Below, piece after piece: positions 33,177 through 43,300 of a DNA stretch of 64,000 bases. Numbering within the stretch: position 1 is the stretch's first letter; the number at the start of each line of letters is the position of its first letter. The notes beneath the pieces were generated by a model. The model did no database searches and was not told the DNA's origin. It saw only the letters and a list, made by a program, of their open reading frames with translations. The position numbers were made by a program, and so were the translations under genes. Source of the DNA: Desulfovibrio sp. X2 (lineage in GTDB: Bacteria; Desulfobacterota; Desulfovibrionia; Desulfovibrionales; Desulfovibrionaceae); contig NZ_ATHV01000022.1 of NCBI RefSeq assembly GCF_000422205.1, forward strand, positions 124,001 to 188,000. The letters run 5' to 3'.

Positions 33177-35267
33177 CTACACCTGGAGCGCGGCGAAGTC
33201 GGCCAGCCTGCCGAGCATGACGGTCAGGGCCTGGAGCAGGTTCAGCCGGTTCAGCCGCAGCGCCTGATCATCGCACATGACCATGACGTTGTCGAAGAAT
33301 GCGTCCACAGCGGGCCTGAGCTCGCCGAGCAGGCCGAAGAGCGCGGTGAAGTCGTCCGCCTGCCGCATGGCTTCGAAACGCGGAGCGGCCGCTTCCAGGG
33401 CCGCGGCAAGACCGCGCTCGGCGTCGCCCTCGAAGAGGTCGGCCGAGTACGCTCCGGTCAGCTCCTGGCCTGCCTCGGAGCCCTGCTTGCGGATGATGTT
33501 GGACGCCCGCTTGAAGGTCAGCACGGCCTCGGAGAAGCCCTCGGAGCGGCTGAAGACCGCCAGGGCCTCGAGCCGCGCGCCCAAGCTCCAGATGTCCGCG
33601 AAGCCCGCGCCGAGCGCGGCCTCGACCACCAGGGTCTCGTGCCCCTTGCCCGTGAACCAGGCCTTCAGGCGCTGGCCGAAGAAGTCCTTGAGCTTGGCCT
33701 TGGCCTCGGGCAGGGGCAGCTTCCACTGCACGTTCTCGTACCCGGCGAAGCCGAGGCCGATCAGATCGTCGAGATCCAGGCGCAGGGCGTGGTCGAGCAC
33801 GATGCGGCAGATGCCCAGCGCCTGTCTGCGCAGGGCGTACTGGTCGGCTCCGCCCGTGGGGATCATGTTCAGGCCGAAGCAGCCGCAGAGCGTGTCCAGC
33901 TTGTCGGCCACGGACAGGAGCGCGCCGGACAGGCTCGGGGGCACCGGCGAGTCGGGCCCCGCGGGCAGGTACTGCTCGTAGACCGCGCTCGCCACGGCCT
34001 CGGACATGCCCTTGCGGCGGGCGTAGATGCCGCCCATGATGCCCTGCAGGCTGTCGAACTCGTAGACCATCTCGGAGACGAGGTCGGCCTTGGCCAGGCG
34101 GCCCGCCTGGGAAAGGTCGAGCAGCAGCTCGGGCTGCACGCGCTCGGCGAGGCGGCCGCACAGCGCCTCGATGCGCCGGGACTTGTCGCCCATGCTGCCG
34201 AGCGGGGCCAGGAAGGTCACGTTGTCGAGCTTGCGCAGCCAGACGTCGAAATCGGTCGAGGTGTCCGCCTCCCAGAAGAAGCGCGCATCCTCGAGCCTGG
34301 CCTTGAGCACGCGCTCCCAGCCCTTGCGCACCAGGGACACGTCCACGGGATCGAGGTTCAGCACGGTCAGGAAGCGGTTCAGCAGCTTGCCGTCCGCCCC
34401 CTGCACGCCGAAGCTCTTCTGATGGCTCTGCATGCTCGTCAGCAGGACCTCGCGCGGCAGTTCCAGATAGAGCGGCGCGAAGCTCGCCAGGATGGGGCGC
34501 GGCCATTCGACCAGCCCCGAGACCTCGTCCAGGAGCGACTCGTTCCAGACGATGCTGCCGCCCGCCTCGGCGGCCAGGCGGTCGCCCTCGGAACGGATGA
34601 AGGCCTTGCGCTCCTTGGGGTCGAGGACCACGCGGCACTGCTCGCGCACGATGCCCTCGTAGGCCTCGGCGTTCGGCACCTCGAAAGGCCCGGGGCCCAT
34701 GACGCGATGGCCGAAGGTCCGGCGGCCGGAGGTGATGTCCTCCAGGGCGAAGGGCACGACCTCGCTACCCAGGAGCGCCAGGAGCCAGCGCACCGGACGG
34801 CCGAAGCCGATCTCGCGCGAGCCCCAGCGCATCTTCTTGGGGAAGGACAGGGAGAGGACCGCCTTGCGGCAGATCTCGGGCAGGATGTCCAGGCTCTTGC
34901 CGCCGCCGGTGGTCTTGCGGCAGGCCACGTACTCCCCCTTGTCCGTGGTCACGGTGAAGAGCGCCGACGGCTCCACGCCCTGGCCGCGGGCAAAGCCCTG
35001 CCCGGCCTTGGTGGGGTTGTCGTCCGCGTCGAAGGCCACCTTGGCCGGAGGACCGGTGACGACCTCCTCCTCGCTGCGCTGCACCTCGGCCACGTCCAGG
35101 GCCTCGACGACAACGCGGCGCGGCGTGCCGAAGGCGAAGATGCGGCCGTAGTCGATCTTGGCGGCGATCAGCTCGCCGGCCACCAGCCGCTGCAGCTCCT
35201 CGGCCAGCCCGGGGAAGAAGCGGGCCGGCATTTCCTCTGTGCCGATCTCGAGAACAAAAGAGGGCAT
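33177..35267 (-). CDS. glyS: Glycyl-tRNA synthetase beta subunit
   Basis: A 696-residue beta subunit of the alpha2beta2 bacterial GlyRS. N-terminal FVLEIGTEEMPARFFPGL, LPREVLLTSMQSHQKSFGV, the HD-like KADLVSEMVYEFDSLQGIMGGIYARR, LSVADKLDTLCGCFGLNMIPTGGADQYALRRQA and the C-terminal FFDNVMVMCDDQALRLNRLNLL are standard. The anticodon-binding region is C-terminal. It follows glyQ by 7 bases; the two subunits are made from one transcript with recO, rodZ, the SurA-like genes and mfd upstream. Confidence 0.97.
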   Translation of the reverse strand: MPSFVLEIGTEEMPARFFPGLAEELQRLVAGELIAAKIDYGRIFAFGTPRRVVVEALDVAEVQRSEEEVVTGPPAKVAFDADDNPTKAGQGFARGQGVEPSALFTVTTDKGEYVACRKTTGGGKSLDILPEICRKAVLSLSFPKKMRWGSREIGFGRPVRWLLALLGSEVVPFALEDITSGRRTFGHRVMGPGPFEVPNAEAYEGIVREQCRVVLDPKERKAFIRSEGDRLAAEAGGSIVWNESLLDEVSGLVEWPRPILASFAPLYLELPREVLLTSMQSHQKSFGVQGADGKLLNRFLTVLNLDPVDVSLVRKGWERVLKARLEDARFFWEADTSTDFDVWLRKLDNVTFLAPLGSMGDKSRRIEALCGRLAERVQPELLLDLSQAGRLAKADLVSEMVYEFDSLQGIMGGIYARRKGMSEAVASAVYEQYLPAGPDSPVPPSLSGALLSVADKLDTLCGCFGLNMIPTGGADQYALRRQALGICRIVLDHALRLDLDDLIGLGFAGYENVQWKLPLPEAKAKLKDFFGQRLKAWFTGKGHETLVVEAALGAGFADIWSLGARLEALAVFSRSEGFSEAVLTFKRASNIIRKQGSEAGQELTGAYSADLFEGDAERGLAAALEAAAPRFEAMRQADDFTALFGLLGELRPAVDAFFDNVMVMCDDQALRLNRLNLLQALTVMLGRLADFAALQV

Positions 35268-35274
35268 CGTCTGC

Positions 35275-36150
35275 CTACCTCGCGGTCTTCAAAAGGGGAT
35301 AGTCCATGTCCTTGCGCTGGGCTGCGTACAGCCGGGCCACGCGGCCCGCCAGGTTGCGCACGCGGTGGATGTATCCGGTGCGCTCGGTGATGGAGATGGC
35401 GCCGCGCGCGTCGAGCAGGTTGAAGGTGTGCGAGCACTTCAGGCAGTAGTCGTAGGCGGGCCAGGGCAGGCCTTCCTCGGAAAGCCGCAGGCACTCCTTC
35501 TCGAAGGCGGCGAAATTGGCGAAGAGCAGTTCCGTGTCGGCAAGCTCGAAATTGTACTTGGACTGCTCGACCTCGTTCTGGTGGTGGACCTGGCCGTAGG
35601 TCACGCGGTCGTTCCAGGCCAGGTCGTAGACCGACTCCTTCTCCTGCAGGTACATGCAGATGCGCTCGAGCCCGTAGGTCAGCTCCACGCTCACGGGAGT
35701 GAGGTCGATGCCGCCCACCTGCTGGAAGTAGGTGAACTGCGTGACCTCCATGCCGTTCAGCCACACCTCCCAGCCGAGTCCCCAGGCGCCCAGCGTCGGC
35801 GACTCCCAGTCGTCCTCGACGAAGCGTATGTCGTGCTCCTCGGCCTTCACGCCCAGCGCGGCCAGGCTCTTCAGGTAGAGCTCCTGGACGTTGTCGGGCG
35901 AAGGCTTCAGGATGACCTGGAACTGGTAGTAGTGCTGCAGCCGGTTCGGGTTCTCGCCGTAGCGGCCGTCGGTGGGACGACGCGAAGGCTCGACGTAGGC
36001 CACGCTCCACGGCTCGGGGCCGATGACGCGCAGGAAGGTGTGCGGGTTGAAGGTGCCCGCGCCGACCTCGATGTCGCAGGGCTGGCCGATGAGGCAGCCC
36101 TGCTCGGCCCAGAAGCGCTGCAAGGTCAATATGACGTTCTGAAAGGTCAT
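35275..36150 (-). CDS. glyQ: Glycyl-tRNA synthetase alpha subunit
   Basis: A 291-residue class II catalytic subunit. [61 protein letters not shown] and [12 protein letters not shown] are diagnostic. With GlyS it charges tRNA-Gly. ATG 36150 has AAGGGGA upstream. It lies 31 bases after recO and 7 before glyS. Confidence 0.97.
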   Translation of the reverse strand: MTFQNVILTLQRFWAEQGCLIGQPCDIEVGAGTFNPHTFLRVIGPEPWSVAYVEPSRRPTDGRYGENPNRLQHYYQFQVILKPSPDNVQELYLKSLAALGVKAEEHDIRFVEDDWESPTLGAWGLGWEVWLNGMEVTQFTYFQQVGGIDLTPVSVELTYGLERICMYLQEKESVYDLAWNDRVTYGQVHHQNEVEQSKYNFELADTELLFANFAAFEKECLRLSEEGLPWPAYDYCLKCSHTFNLLDARGAISITERTGYIHRVRNLAGRVARLYAAQRKDMDYPLLKTAR

Positions 36151-36181
36151 GCTGTCCCCTTGTCCCCGGTGCGGCCGGGCT

Positions 36182-36928
36182 TCAGATCCGCCGGTAGCGG
36201 CCTGAATCCCAGACCAGACCGAGATGGTACTCGATGAAACGGTCAACGGCGACGGAGCATTCGCGCCTGACGGCGGGCGAAACGTCGAAAGCGGGCCAGA
36301 CGTCCGGATCGCTCCGGGAAAGAAGCTGCAAGGTCTGCGCGGCTTCGCGGCCGAGCACGACACGCTGCCGCAGGTCACGCCCGCACTCCGCGCAGGCCAG
36401 GCGGCCGCTCTCGACGCCGAAATGCGCCAAGGCAATGTCGTTTAATCTCTTGCCGCAGACATGGCAAGAAGCGAGTTCCGGCCAGAAGCCCAGTGCGAAC
36501 AGCACCCGCGCCCTGAAGAAGAGCGGCAGGGCCTCTGGAATGCGGTCTTCCCCCTCCAGAAGTTCAAGCACACCTTGAAGGGTCTCGAAGACCACCGGGG
36601 TGCTCTGCGCGCCGTCCTGCACGGCCTCGGCGAACTTGAGGCAGTTGGCGGCCAGCCCGAGGCGGGCGAGGTCCGTGCGCAGTCGCGGATAGCCGTGCAC
36701 GAGACTGGCCTCTTTGAGCTGGAGGTAGCGTCCGGCGCGATCCGTGCCCGCGTGCACGAGGACCAGGTTGAAGGCATCGAGACAGCCCCCGAAACGGCGC
36801 CTGCTGCGGCTCCCCCCGAAGGCGAAGGCCTGAAAAAGGCCGCGATTCGGCCCGAGCAGCCGGACCCACAGGTCCGCCTCCCGAAAACGCCCGGTCTTCA
36901 TCACCAGGGCCTTTTCGGTGAACTCCAT
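36182..36928 (-). CDS. recO: DNA repair protein RecO
   Basis: A 248-residue RecO, which loads RecA at gaps with RecFR. N-terminal OB-fold ([22 protein letters not shown]), central helical domain, and a zinc site CHVCGK...CAECGR at about 156-180. ATG 36928 begins MEFTEKALV, and the gene follows rodZ by 40 bases. Family length is normal. Confidence 0.9.
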   Translation of the reverse strand: MEFTEKALVMKTGRFREADLWVRLLGPNRGLFQAFAFGGSRSRRRFGGCLDAFNLVLVHAGTDRAGRYLQLKEASLVHGYPRLRTDLARLGLAANCLKFAEAVQDGAQSTPVVFETLQGVLELLEGEDRIPEALPLFFRARVLFALGFWPELASCHVCGKRLNDIALAHFGVESGRLACAECGRDLRQRVVLGREAAQTLQLLSRSDPDVWPAFDVSPAVRRECSVAVDRFIEYHLGLVWDSGRYRRI

Positions 36929-36968
36929 GCGGGGCTCCTTCCGGCTCGGAGCCGGAATTCATTGTGGT

Positions 36969-37973
36969 CTAGGGAAAGGTGAGGGTCTTGACTTCGCCGG
37001 ACTTGGCTTCGAAACGCACGGGCTTGCCGTTGTTCGTCACCGAGATGCCGCCGGCGTTGCCGATGCGCAGGATGAGCGAAGAGGTGTAGTCGACGGTCAG
37101 CTTCTCGCCGGGGCGCAGGAAGAATTCCTGCGCCTCGCCGTTCTCGGCCACGGCCTCGAGCCAGCAGGCCTCGCGCGCCGTGACCTGGACCGTGCCGGGC
37201 TTGCCCTTGGCCTCGGGCTTCTTTTCGGAGGTCGCGGCCTGCGCGACCTCCTTCTTCTGGGGCTCCGGCTTCTCGGCCGTCTCGACCGCAGGAGCCTGCT
37301 TGACTGGGACGGTCTGCGCGGTTTCGGCAGAGGGGACGGCCGTTGCCGCAGGCGCCGCGGACGAGGTCTGACCGGCCGGTGCAGACGCCTCGGGCTTGGC
37401 CTGTCCTCCCGGAGCTGGTTCGGCCTTGGGCGCTGCTTCCGGGGCGTTCTCCGGGCTCTGCGCGGGCGCAGCCGGGGCAGGTACGGCCTGCACGGGCGGC
37501 TGGGCAGAGCTCGAAGAAGGCGCGGGCGCGGTCACGCCGGGCTTGGGCGCCTCGGGCGTCGTGGTCTTGGCCTTTCGGCCCGGCAGGAACCAGACCACGG
37601 CAGCCGCCACGGCCGCGAGCAGGAGGAGAAGCAGAAAGGCCTTGAGAAGCCCCCCGCCCTTGCCGGAGCCGCCGGAATGCAGGCGCAGGTCGCGCTGCAC
37701 CTCCTGGGCCGTGGCCTCGTTCTCGTCCTCTTCCTCGGGGAAGATCTCGATCAGGGCCGCGTTGACCTCGTCCAGGTCTACCTCGAGCACCCGCGCATAG
37801 TTGCGGATGAATCCCTTGCTGTAGACAGGGTGCGGCATTTCGTCCTGCCGCCCTTCTTCGATGGATTGGAGATTGCGGCGACTGATCTTGGTCCGTTCGA
37901 CGACTTCGTCGAGCGAAAGGCCGAGGGCCTCCCGTCGCTGCCGCAACATCTCGCCAAGTTCCTGTAGTTCCAT
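36969..37973 (-). CDS. rodZ: RodZ-like transmembrane HTH protein
   Basis: A 334-residue protein with RodZ layout. An N-terminal HTH_25 domain (LGEMLRQRREALGLSLDEVVERTKI ... YSKGFIRNYARVLEVD, about 5-75), one transmembrane helix (about 108-130), a long Pro/Ala-rich periplasmic linker, and a C-terminal DUF4115 beta domain (VTAREACWLEAVAENGEAQEFFLRPGE). RodZ links MreB filaments to the wall machinery. Start ATG 37973 has GGGAGCGGGA upstream; a GTG at 37985 is less likely. It follows the SurA-like gene by 14 bases. Confidence 0.9.
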   Translation of the reverse strand: MELQELGEMLRQRREALGLSLDEVVERTKISRRNLQSIEEGRQDEMPHPVYSKGFIRNYARVLEVDLDEVNAALIEIFPEEEDENEATAQEVQRDLRLHSGGSGKGGGLLKAFLLLLLLAAVAAAVVWFLPGRKAKTTTPEAPKPGVTAPAPSSSSAQPPVQAVPAPAAPAQSPENAPEAAPKAEPAPGGQAKPEASAPAGQTSSAAPAATAVPSAETAQTVPVKQAPAVETAEKPEPQKKEVAQAATSEKKPEAKGKPGTVQVTAREACWLEAVAENGEAQEFFLRPGEKLTVDYTSSLILRIGNAGGISVTNNGKPVRFEAKSGEVKTLTFP

Positions 37974-37987
37974 TCCCGCTCCCACCG

Positions 37988-38965
37988 CTAATACTTCATC
38001 TCGATGAGCGCCTTGCTTCTCAGCTTGGCAACATAGTCGTTGTAAATCTGCTCGTACTTGGGCTTGGCCAGGAACTCCCTGATCTTGCTCGCCACCTCGG
38101 GCAGCGGCTTGCTGCTGCCTGCCGTGTCGGCGACCAGCTTGAGCAGGGCCTGCTGACCGGAAATCTCGAAGGGCTGGCTGACGTCACCGGGCTTGAGCGA
38201 CGCCAGCACCTTGCGCCACGCAGGGGCGAGCTGGTCCCAGCCGAGCGTCCCCATGTCCCCTCCGCTGTCCGCGCCGGGCCCCTGGGAATACTTCTGGGCC
38301 GCCTCCTCGAAGGTCAGGTCCTTGTCCTCGATCTTCGAGCGCAGCTTCTGGGGATCCATGTTCGCCGGGAGAATGATCAGGTGCAGCGCAACGCGACGGT
38401 CGCTTCCGTAATCCTGGGCGTGCGCCCGGTAGTAGGCCTCGATCTCGTCGTCGCTGACCACGACCTTGTCCCGGACCATGTAGCCGAGGAGGTTGTTGAT
38501 GGAGATTTCCTGCTTGAGCAGCTTGACGTAGTCGGTGCGCGTCAGCCCCTGCTTGGCAAGCTCCTCCTGGAATTTCTCCGGGGTCATCTTGTTGTTCTGC
38601 AGAATGGCCTTGAGCCTGGACTCGACGTCGGCGTCGCTGGCCTCGGCGTGCAGCCGCTTGGCTTCCTGGTAGAGAAGGATGTCATCCACCATGCGGTCGA
38701 GCATCTGGCGCTTCATGGTCTGCAACCGCTCGGTGTCCGTCAGGTCGGGAGCCTTGTCCTTGTCCTGGCGCATGAGCGGAGCGAATCGCTTGTTCAGGTC
38801 GTAGAGGGTGATGATCTCCCCGTTGACCACTGCGACGATCCTGTCCGTGACCTGGGCGGCCGCGGCGGAAGCGAGAAGGAGGCCGGCGAGCAGCAGGCAG
38901 AGCAGGCAGGCCGCAAGACGTCCGCAACGCCGTTGATGAGGGATGTTCCGTACCAAGTTCCGCAT
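37988..38965 (-). CDS. SurA-like periplasmic chaperone / parvulin peptidyl-prolyl isomerase
   Basis: A 325-residue exported protein. Signal peptide: basic start MRNLVRNIPHQRRCGR, hydrophobic core, cleavage near ASAAAA. The SurA N-terminal chaperone domain follows (DRIVAVVNGEIITLYDLNKRF, LDRMVDDILLYQEAKR), then a parvulin-like domain (VALHLIILPAN, FEEAAQKYSQGPGADSGGDMGTLGWDQLAPAWRKVL). It helps fold outer-membrane proteins. Start choice: ATG 38965 gives a normal signal peptide, while an upstream ATG at 39001 has GGGGGA at ten bases but adds 12 residues. Both are possible. Confidence 0.86.
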   Translation of the reverse strand: MRNLVRNIPHQRRCGRLAACLLCLLLAGLLLASAAAAQVTDRIVAVVNGEIITLYDLNKRFAPLMRQDKDKAPDLTDTERLQTMKRQMLDRMVDDILLYQEAKRLHAEASDADVESRLKAILQNNKMTPEKFQEELAKQGLTRTDYVKLLKQEISINNLLGYMVRDKVVVSDDEIEAYYRAHAQDYGSDRRVALHLIILPANMDPQKLRSKIEDKDLTFEEAAQKYSQGPGADSGGDMGTLGWDQLAPAWRKVLASLKPGDVSQPFEISGQQALLKLVADTAGSSKPLPEVASKIREFLAKPKYEQIYNDYVAKLRSKALIEMKY

Positions 38966-39007
38966 GGTTACGAAGCGGTATGTAGTCGCTTTCCCACACA
39001 TATGCAA

Positions 39008-40348
39008 TCATTCCCCCGAATCCGCAGGATGTCCCTGTTTCGCCTTGCCCCGCTTGCTCCGCTTGGAGGGCGCCGGGGCCGGGACTTCCTCCTCGCCCGA
39101 AGGGGCCGACCTGTGCCGTTCCTGCTCCATGACCTCCGGAGGCGCGATGTCCTGGGGCGAGAGTTCGGGCGTCAGCTTCTGTTCCGCGGCCGCCCCCGAA
39201 TCCTTGGCGGCATGCCTGGCTCCCTTTGACGGGGCCGCGGCCTTGGCCTGATCGGCCGAGTCCTGGGCGCCGGGGACGTTCTGCTCCCCGGCCGCTTCGT
39301 CACCCGATCCTGCGCTCGTTCCTTCTGCCGCGCCTGCCCCGGGGGCCTGCGGCGATTCCAGGAGGATCTTCTCGGTTTCAGCCACCTTGTCCTGCTGCTC
39401 CTGGTTGGCCTTCTCCTCCTCGTCGCGCAGAAGCTGCGCATTGACGCGGATGTCGGCCTTGGCCAGGCGCTCGGAGAGCCAGTGGTCGAAGGCCTTGCTC
39501 ATCTTCTTTTCCACGAGGATCTTCTCCACCAGCGGGTAGGCCTGGGAGGCATCCAGAAGCTTGCTCGGAATCCGCTCCAGCAAGATGATGCGCGAGACGC
39601 CCATCTTGTCCGTCCATGCGGGGCTGACCCCGTCCTTGCCGAGCCCCTTAAGGGCCTCGCGCCAGGCGGACGGCATGCGGTCCTCGCGCAACTTGATGCG
39701 CCGCACGGTCACGGTGCTCAGCCGGGCGACGATGGCCTCGGGCTCCTCACCGTGCTGGTAGGCCTCGGTGGCCTTCTCCACGAGCTCGCGGCCGGGACCC
39801 GCGATCAAGACCATGGAGATGCGCGGCGGCAGATAGAAATCGTTGACGTTATCTTTATAATATTGCTCGGCTTCCTGATAGTCGATCGAGATCTTCGGCC
39901 TGAGCACCTGCTCGTTGAACTTCTCCATTGCCAGGCGGGCATGAAGCTGCTCGCGCCACGCGGCGAGGTCGATGTACTCCTCGACCAGCATCTCCTCGAA
40001 GGCGCCGTCCGGGTAGTCGGCCCGGACCTGGTCCTCGGCCTTCTGCATCTCCTGCTTGGTGACCTCGAGTCCCCGCTTTTCGAGATCCTGGTAGATAAGC
40101 TGCTGCACGATGAGGTCCGCCAGGGCCTTGCCGTGCTCCTTCTTGAGTTGCTCGAGGGTCGGGTTGGCGTCCGGCTGCTCGTCGATGTGCATCAGGTCGG
40201 TCACGAACTCGAGCTGGGACAGGGTGATGGGCGCGCCGTTCACGCGGGCCACCACGCCGGGTTCCTCGAGGTCGCGGGAGCAGCCGGGGAGCGCTCCGAA
40301 AATCAGGCAGGACAGCAGAATGAGAAGCTTGGTTCGCGTTTTTCGCAT
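39008..40348 (-). CDS. SurA/PpiD-like lipoprotein chaperone with low-complexity tail
   Basis: A 446-residue predicted lipoprotein. The signal MRKTRTKLLILLSCLIFGALPGC lipidates Cys23. A SurA_N-like helical domain follows (VVARVNGAPITLSQLEFVTDLM, LADLIVQQLIYQDLEKRGLEVT), then a poorly conserved parvulin-like region (ISMVLIAGPGRE ... MPSAWREALKGLGKDGVSPAWT). The last ~150 residues are Glu/Ala/Gly/Pro/Lys rich with no evident fold. It starts one base after the mfd stop with no ribosome binding site, so translation is probably coupled. It is paired with a second SurA-like gene downstream. Confidence 0.8.
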   Translation of the reverse strand: MRKTRTKLLILLSCLIFGALPGCSRDLEEPGVVARVNGAPITLSQLEFVTDLMHIDEQPDANPTLEQLKKEHGKALADLIVQQLIYQDLEKRGLEVTKQEMQKAEDQVRADYPDGAFEEMLVEEYIDLAAWREQLHARLAMEKFNEQVLRPKISIDYQEAEQYYKDNVNDFYLPPRISMVLIAGPGRELVEKATEAYQHGEEPEAIVARLSTVTVRRIKLREDRMPSAWREALKGLGKDGVSPAWTDKMGVSRIILLERIPSKLLDASQAYPLVEKILVEKKMSKAFDHWLSERLAKADIRVNAQLLRDEEEKANQEQQDKVAETEKILLESPQAPGAGAAEGTSAGSGDEAAGEQNVPGAQDSADQAKAAAPSKGARHAAKDSGAAAEQKLTPELSPQDIAPPEVMEQERHRSAPSGEEEVPAPAPSKRSKRGKAKQGHPADSGE

Positions 40349-40349
40349 A

Positions 40350-43300
40350 TCAGGGGGCCGGACGCTCCGCGCCGGAAGGTGCAAGCAGTTTGAGTTCGTC
40401 CCTGAGCCAGGCGAGACCCTGGGCCGTGTCCCGATCCTCGGGCAGGCGCGCCTCGAGCTTTCCGGGAGGAAGAAGTTTGGCCCATTCGCGTCGGCTTTGC
40501 AACCAGGCCACGATATCCCCGGTTTCCGGGGCCGCATCCTCGCCCTTCCACTGCACCACCACGCGGCCCGGATAGAGATCCGCGCGGCTCGCGCCCAGCC
40601 GGACCAGCTCGCGCTTGAGTTCCAGGGCCGAGAGGAAGTTGGCCAGGGGCACGGGCCACTTGCCGAAGCGGTCCTTGATCTCGAGCGCGAGGTCCTGCGC
40701 TTCGGTCTCGCTCCGTGCCGCGGCAAAGGCCTTGTACCAGTTGAGGCGCTCCTGAGCGTCCGGGATGTAGCTCTCCGGGATGTGGGCCGCGATGACGAAG
40801 TTCATCTCGGTCTCGGGGCGCGATGACGTGCCTTCGCCACGCAGACGGCGCACCTCCTCCTCGAGCATCTCGAGGAACAGGTCCAGCCCCACCTTGGCGA
40901 TCTGCCCGGACTGGGCCTCGCCCAGGATGTTGCCCGCGCCGCGCAGCCTCAGGTCCTCCATGGCCACGCGGAAGCCCGCGCCCAGGTAGTCCATGTCCAG
41001 GATCACGCGCAGCCTCTTGCGCGCGTCCTCGGGCACGGCCTCCATGCTCGGGACCACGAAATAGGCGTAGGCCTGGCGCTCCGAGCGCCCCACCCTGCCC
41101 CGCAGCTGGTAGAGCTGGCCCAGGCCGAACATGTGCGCCTGGTCCACGATCAGGGTGTTGGCGTTGGGGAAATCGAGGCCCGACTCGACGATGGCCGTGC
41201 AGACCAGCACGTCCGTCTCGCCGTGCCAGAAGGCGTGCATGGCGTTCTCGAGCTCCTGGGCCGTCATCTGGCCGTGGGCCATGCCCACCTTGGCCTCGGG
41301 CACCAGGCTCCTCACGTAGGCCGTCACGCCGTCGAGCGTGCGCACCCGGTTGTGCACCCAGAAGACCTGCCCGCCGCGCGCGAGCTCGCGTTCGAGGATG
41401 CGGCGCAGCATGCCGTCGTCGCGCTCCACCAGGGCCGTCTCCACGGGTTTCCGGTCCGCGGGCGGCGTCTCGATGACCGAGAGCGAGCGGATGCCGGACA
41501 GCGAGAGCTGCAGCGTGCGCGGGATGGGCGTGGCCGTGAGCGTCAGGCAGTCGATGGTGCGCTTGAGTTCCTTCAGCCGCTCCTTGTGCCGCACGCCGAA
41601 TCGCTGCTCCTCGTCGAGCACCAGGAGGCCCAGGCGCGGCAGGTGCACGTCCTGGGAAAGCATGCGGTGGGTGCCCACGAGCACGTCCACGGCCCCGCGC
41701 GCGGCCGCGGCGATGATCGTCTTCTGCTCCGCCTTGGGCACGAAGCGCGAGAGCATGGCCACGCTGACCGGGAAGTTGGCCATGCGCGTCTTGAAGGTAT
41801 GGTAGTGCTGCTCCGCCAGGACCGTGGTCGGGCACAGGAGCGCCACCTGCTTGCCGTCGGCCACGGCGCGGAAGGCAGCGCGCAACGCGACCTCGGTCTT
41901 GCCGAATCCCACGTCGCCGCAGACCAGGCGGTCCATGGGCTCGGAGCGCTCCATGTCCGCCAGCACCTCCTGGATGGCCCTGGCCTGGTCGGGCGTCTCC
42001 TCGAAGCTGAAGCCCGCCTCGAACTCGCGGTAGAGCTCGGAAGTCGGAGAATAGGCGTAGCCCTTGGCGATACGCCGGTAGGCGTACATCTCCACGAGCT
42101 CCTGGGCGATCTTCTCCACCGCCTTGCGGGCCCGCTCCTTGGCCGCGCGCCAGCGTGCCCCGCGCAGGGAGTCGAGCGACGGCGCGGCACCTTCCGGCCC
42201 CTTGTAGCGCTGGACCATGCCCATGCGGTCCACGGGCAGATAGAGCTTGTCCTCGCCGTCGAAGAGCAGAAGCATATAGTCGTTGGCCACCTCGCCGTGC
42301 GCAAGCCTGGTCAGCCCGGCGAAGCGGGAGAGGCCGTAGTCGCGGTGCACCAGCAGGTCGCCCTGGGATATTTCGTCGTAGGAGGCGAGCCCCTTCCAGT
42401 CCTTGCTGCGCGCCACGCGGGTCGGGGCCTCGCCCGGCTGCAGCACGTCCTCGGAAAGGATGCGCACTCCGGCCCAGGAAAGCTCCATGCCCTTGGAAAG
42501 CGGAGAGACGAGGGCGTACACGCCGCGCCTGTCCGGCGCGTAGTCCTGGCGCGGGGAAATGCCTTCCTGCTCGGCCAGCTTGAGGAAGCGGCTGCGCGAA
42601 CGCGGACTCTGGAAGCTGAGCAGCGTCTGCCCTTCCTGGGATTCCCACTCGCGGAGGTTCGCCACCAGGGCGGTCCAGGGGCGCTTCTGGTCGTCCGGCT
42701 TCCAGAAGAGGTCGGAGAAGGCCTCGATCTGGCGCTCGGGAAGCTCGAGCCCCTCCTTGGACACCCCGAGCACAAGCTCCTCGAAGACCAGGTGCCGCTT
42801 GCTCGTCCAGGTTCTGCGCGCGTCCTCCTCGGGCCAGAGCAGGAGATCGTCGCGCACGAGGATGCCCTTGTCCTCGCGCTGCTTCTGGCAGAACTCCTGC
42901 CAGCCCCAGACCGTCTCCTCCATCTTCTCGCGCAGCGTGGCCCCGCCGGAGAGCAGGTACACGGCGTCGGGGGGGAGATAGTCCGAGAGGCGTGCCGGAT
43001 TCTGGTAATAGAGTCCGGGCCAGAGGAAGCCGTCGGCCTCCTCGAGCGAGCGGGTGAAGCGGTCCAGGGCCTCGGCGTTGATCTGCCCCGTGGTCTTGAG
43101 CCTGCCGAGCTTGGCCTCGCCCTGCTCCTTGATCTCCGGCACGAGCAGCGCAGGCGCCGCGGGGACGAGGGTCAGTGCGGGCAGGTCGGTCACGGAGCGC
43201 TGCGTCTGGGCGTTGAAGAGCCTGATCTCGTCCAGGGTGTCGCCGAAGAATTCCAGGCGCGCGGGATGCTCGAAACCGGGTACGAAGACGTCCAGGATGT

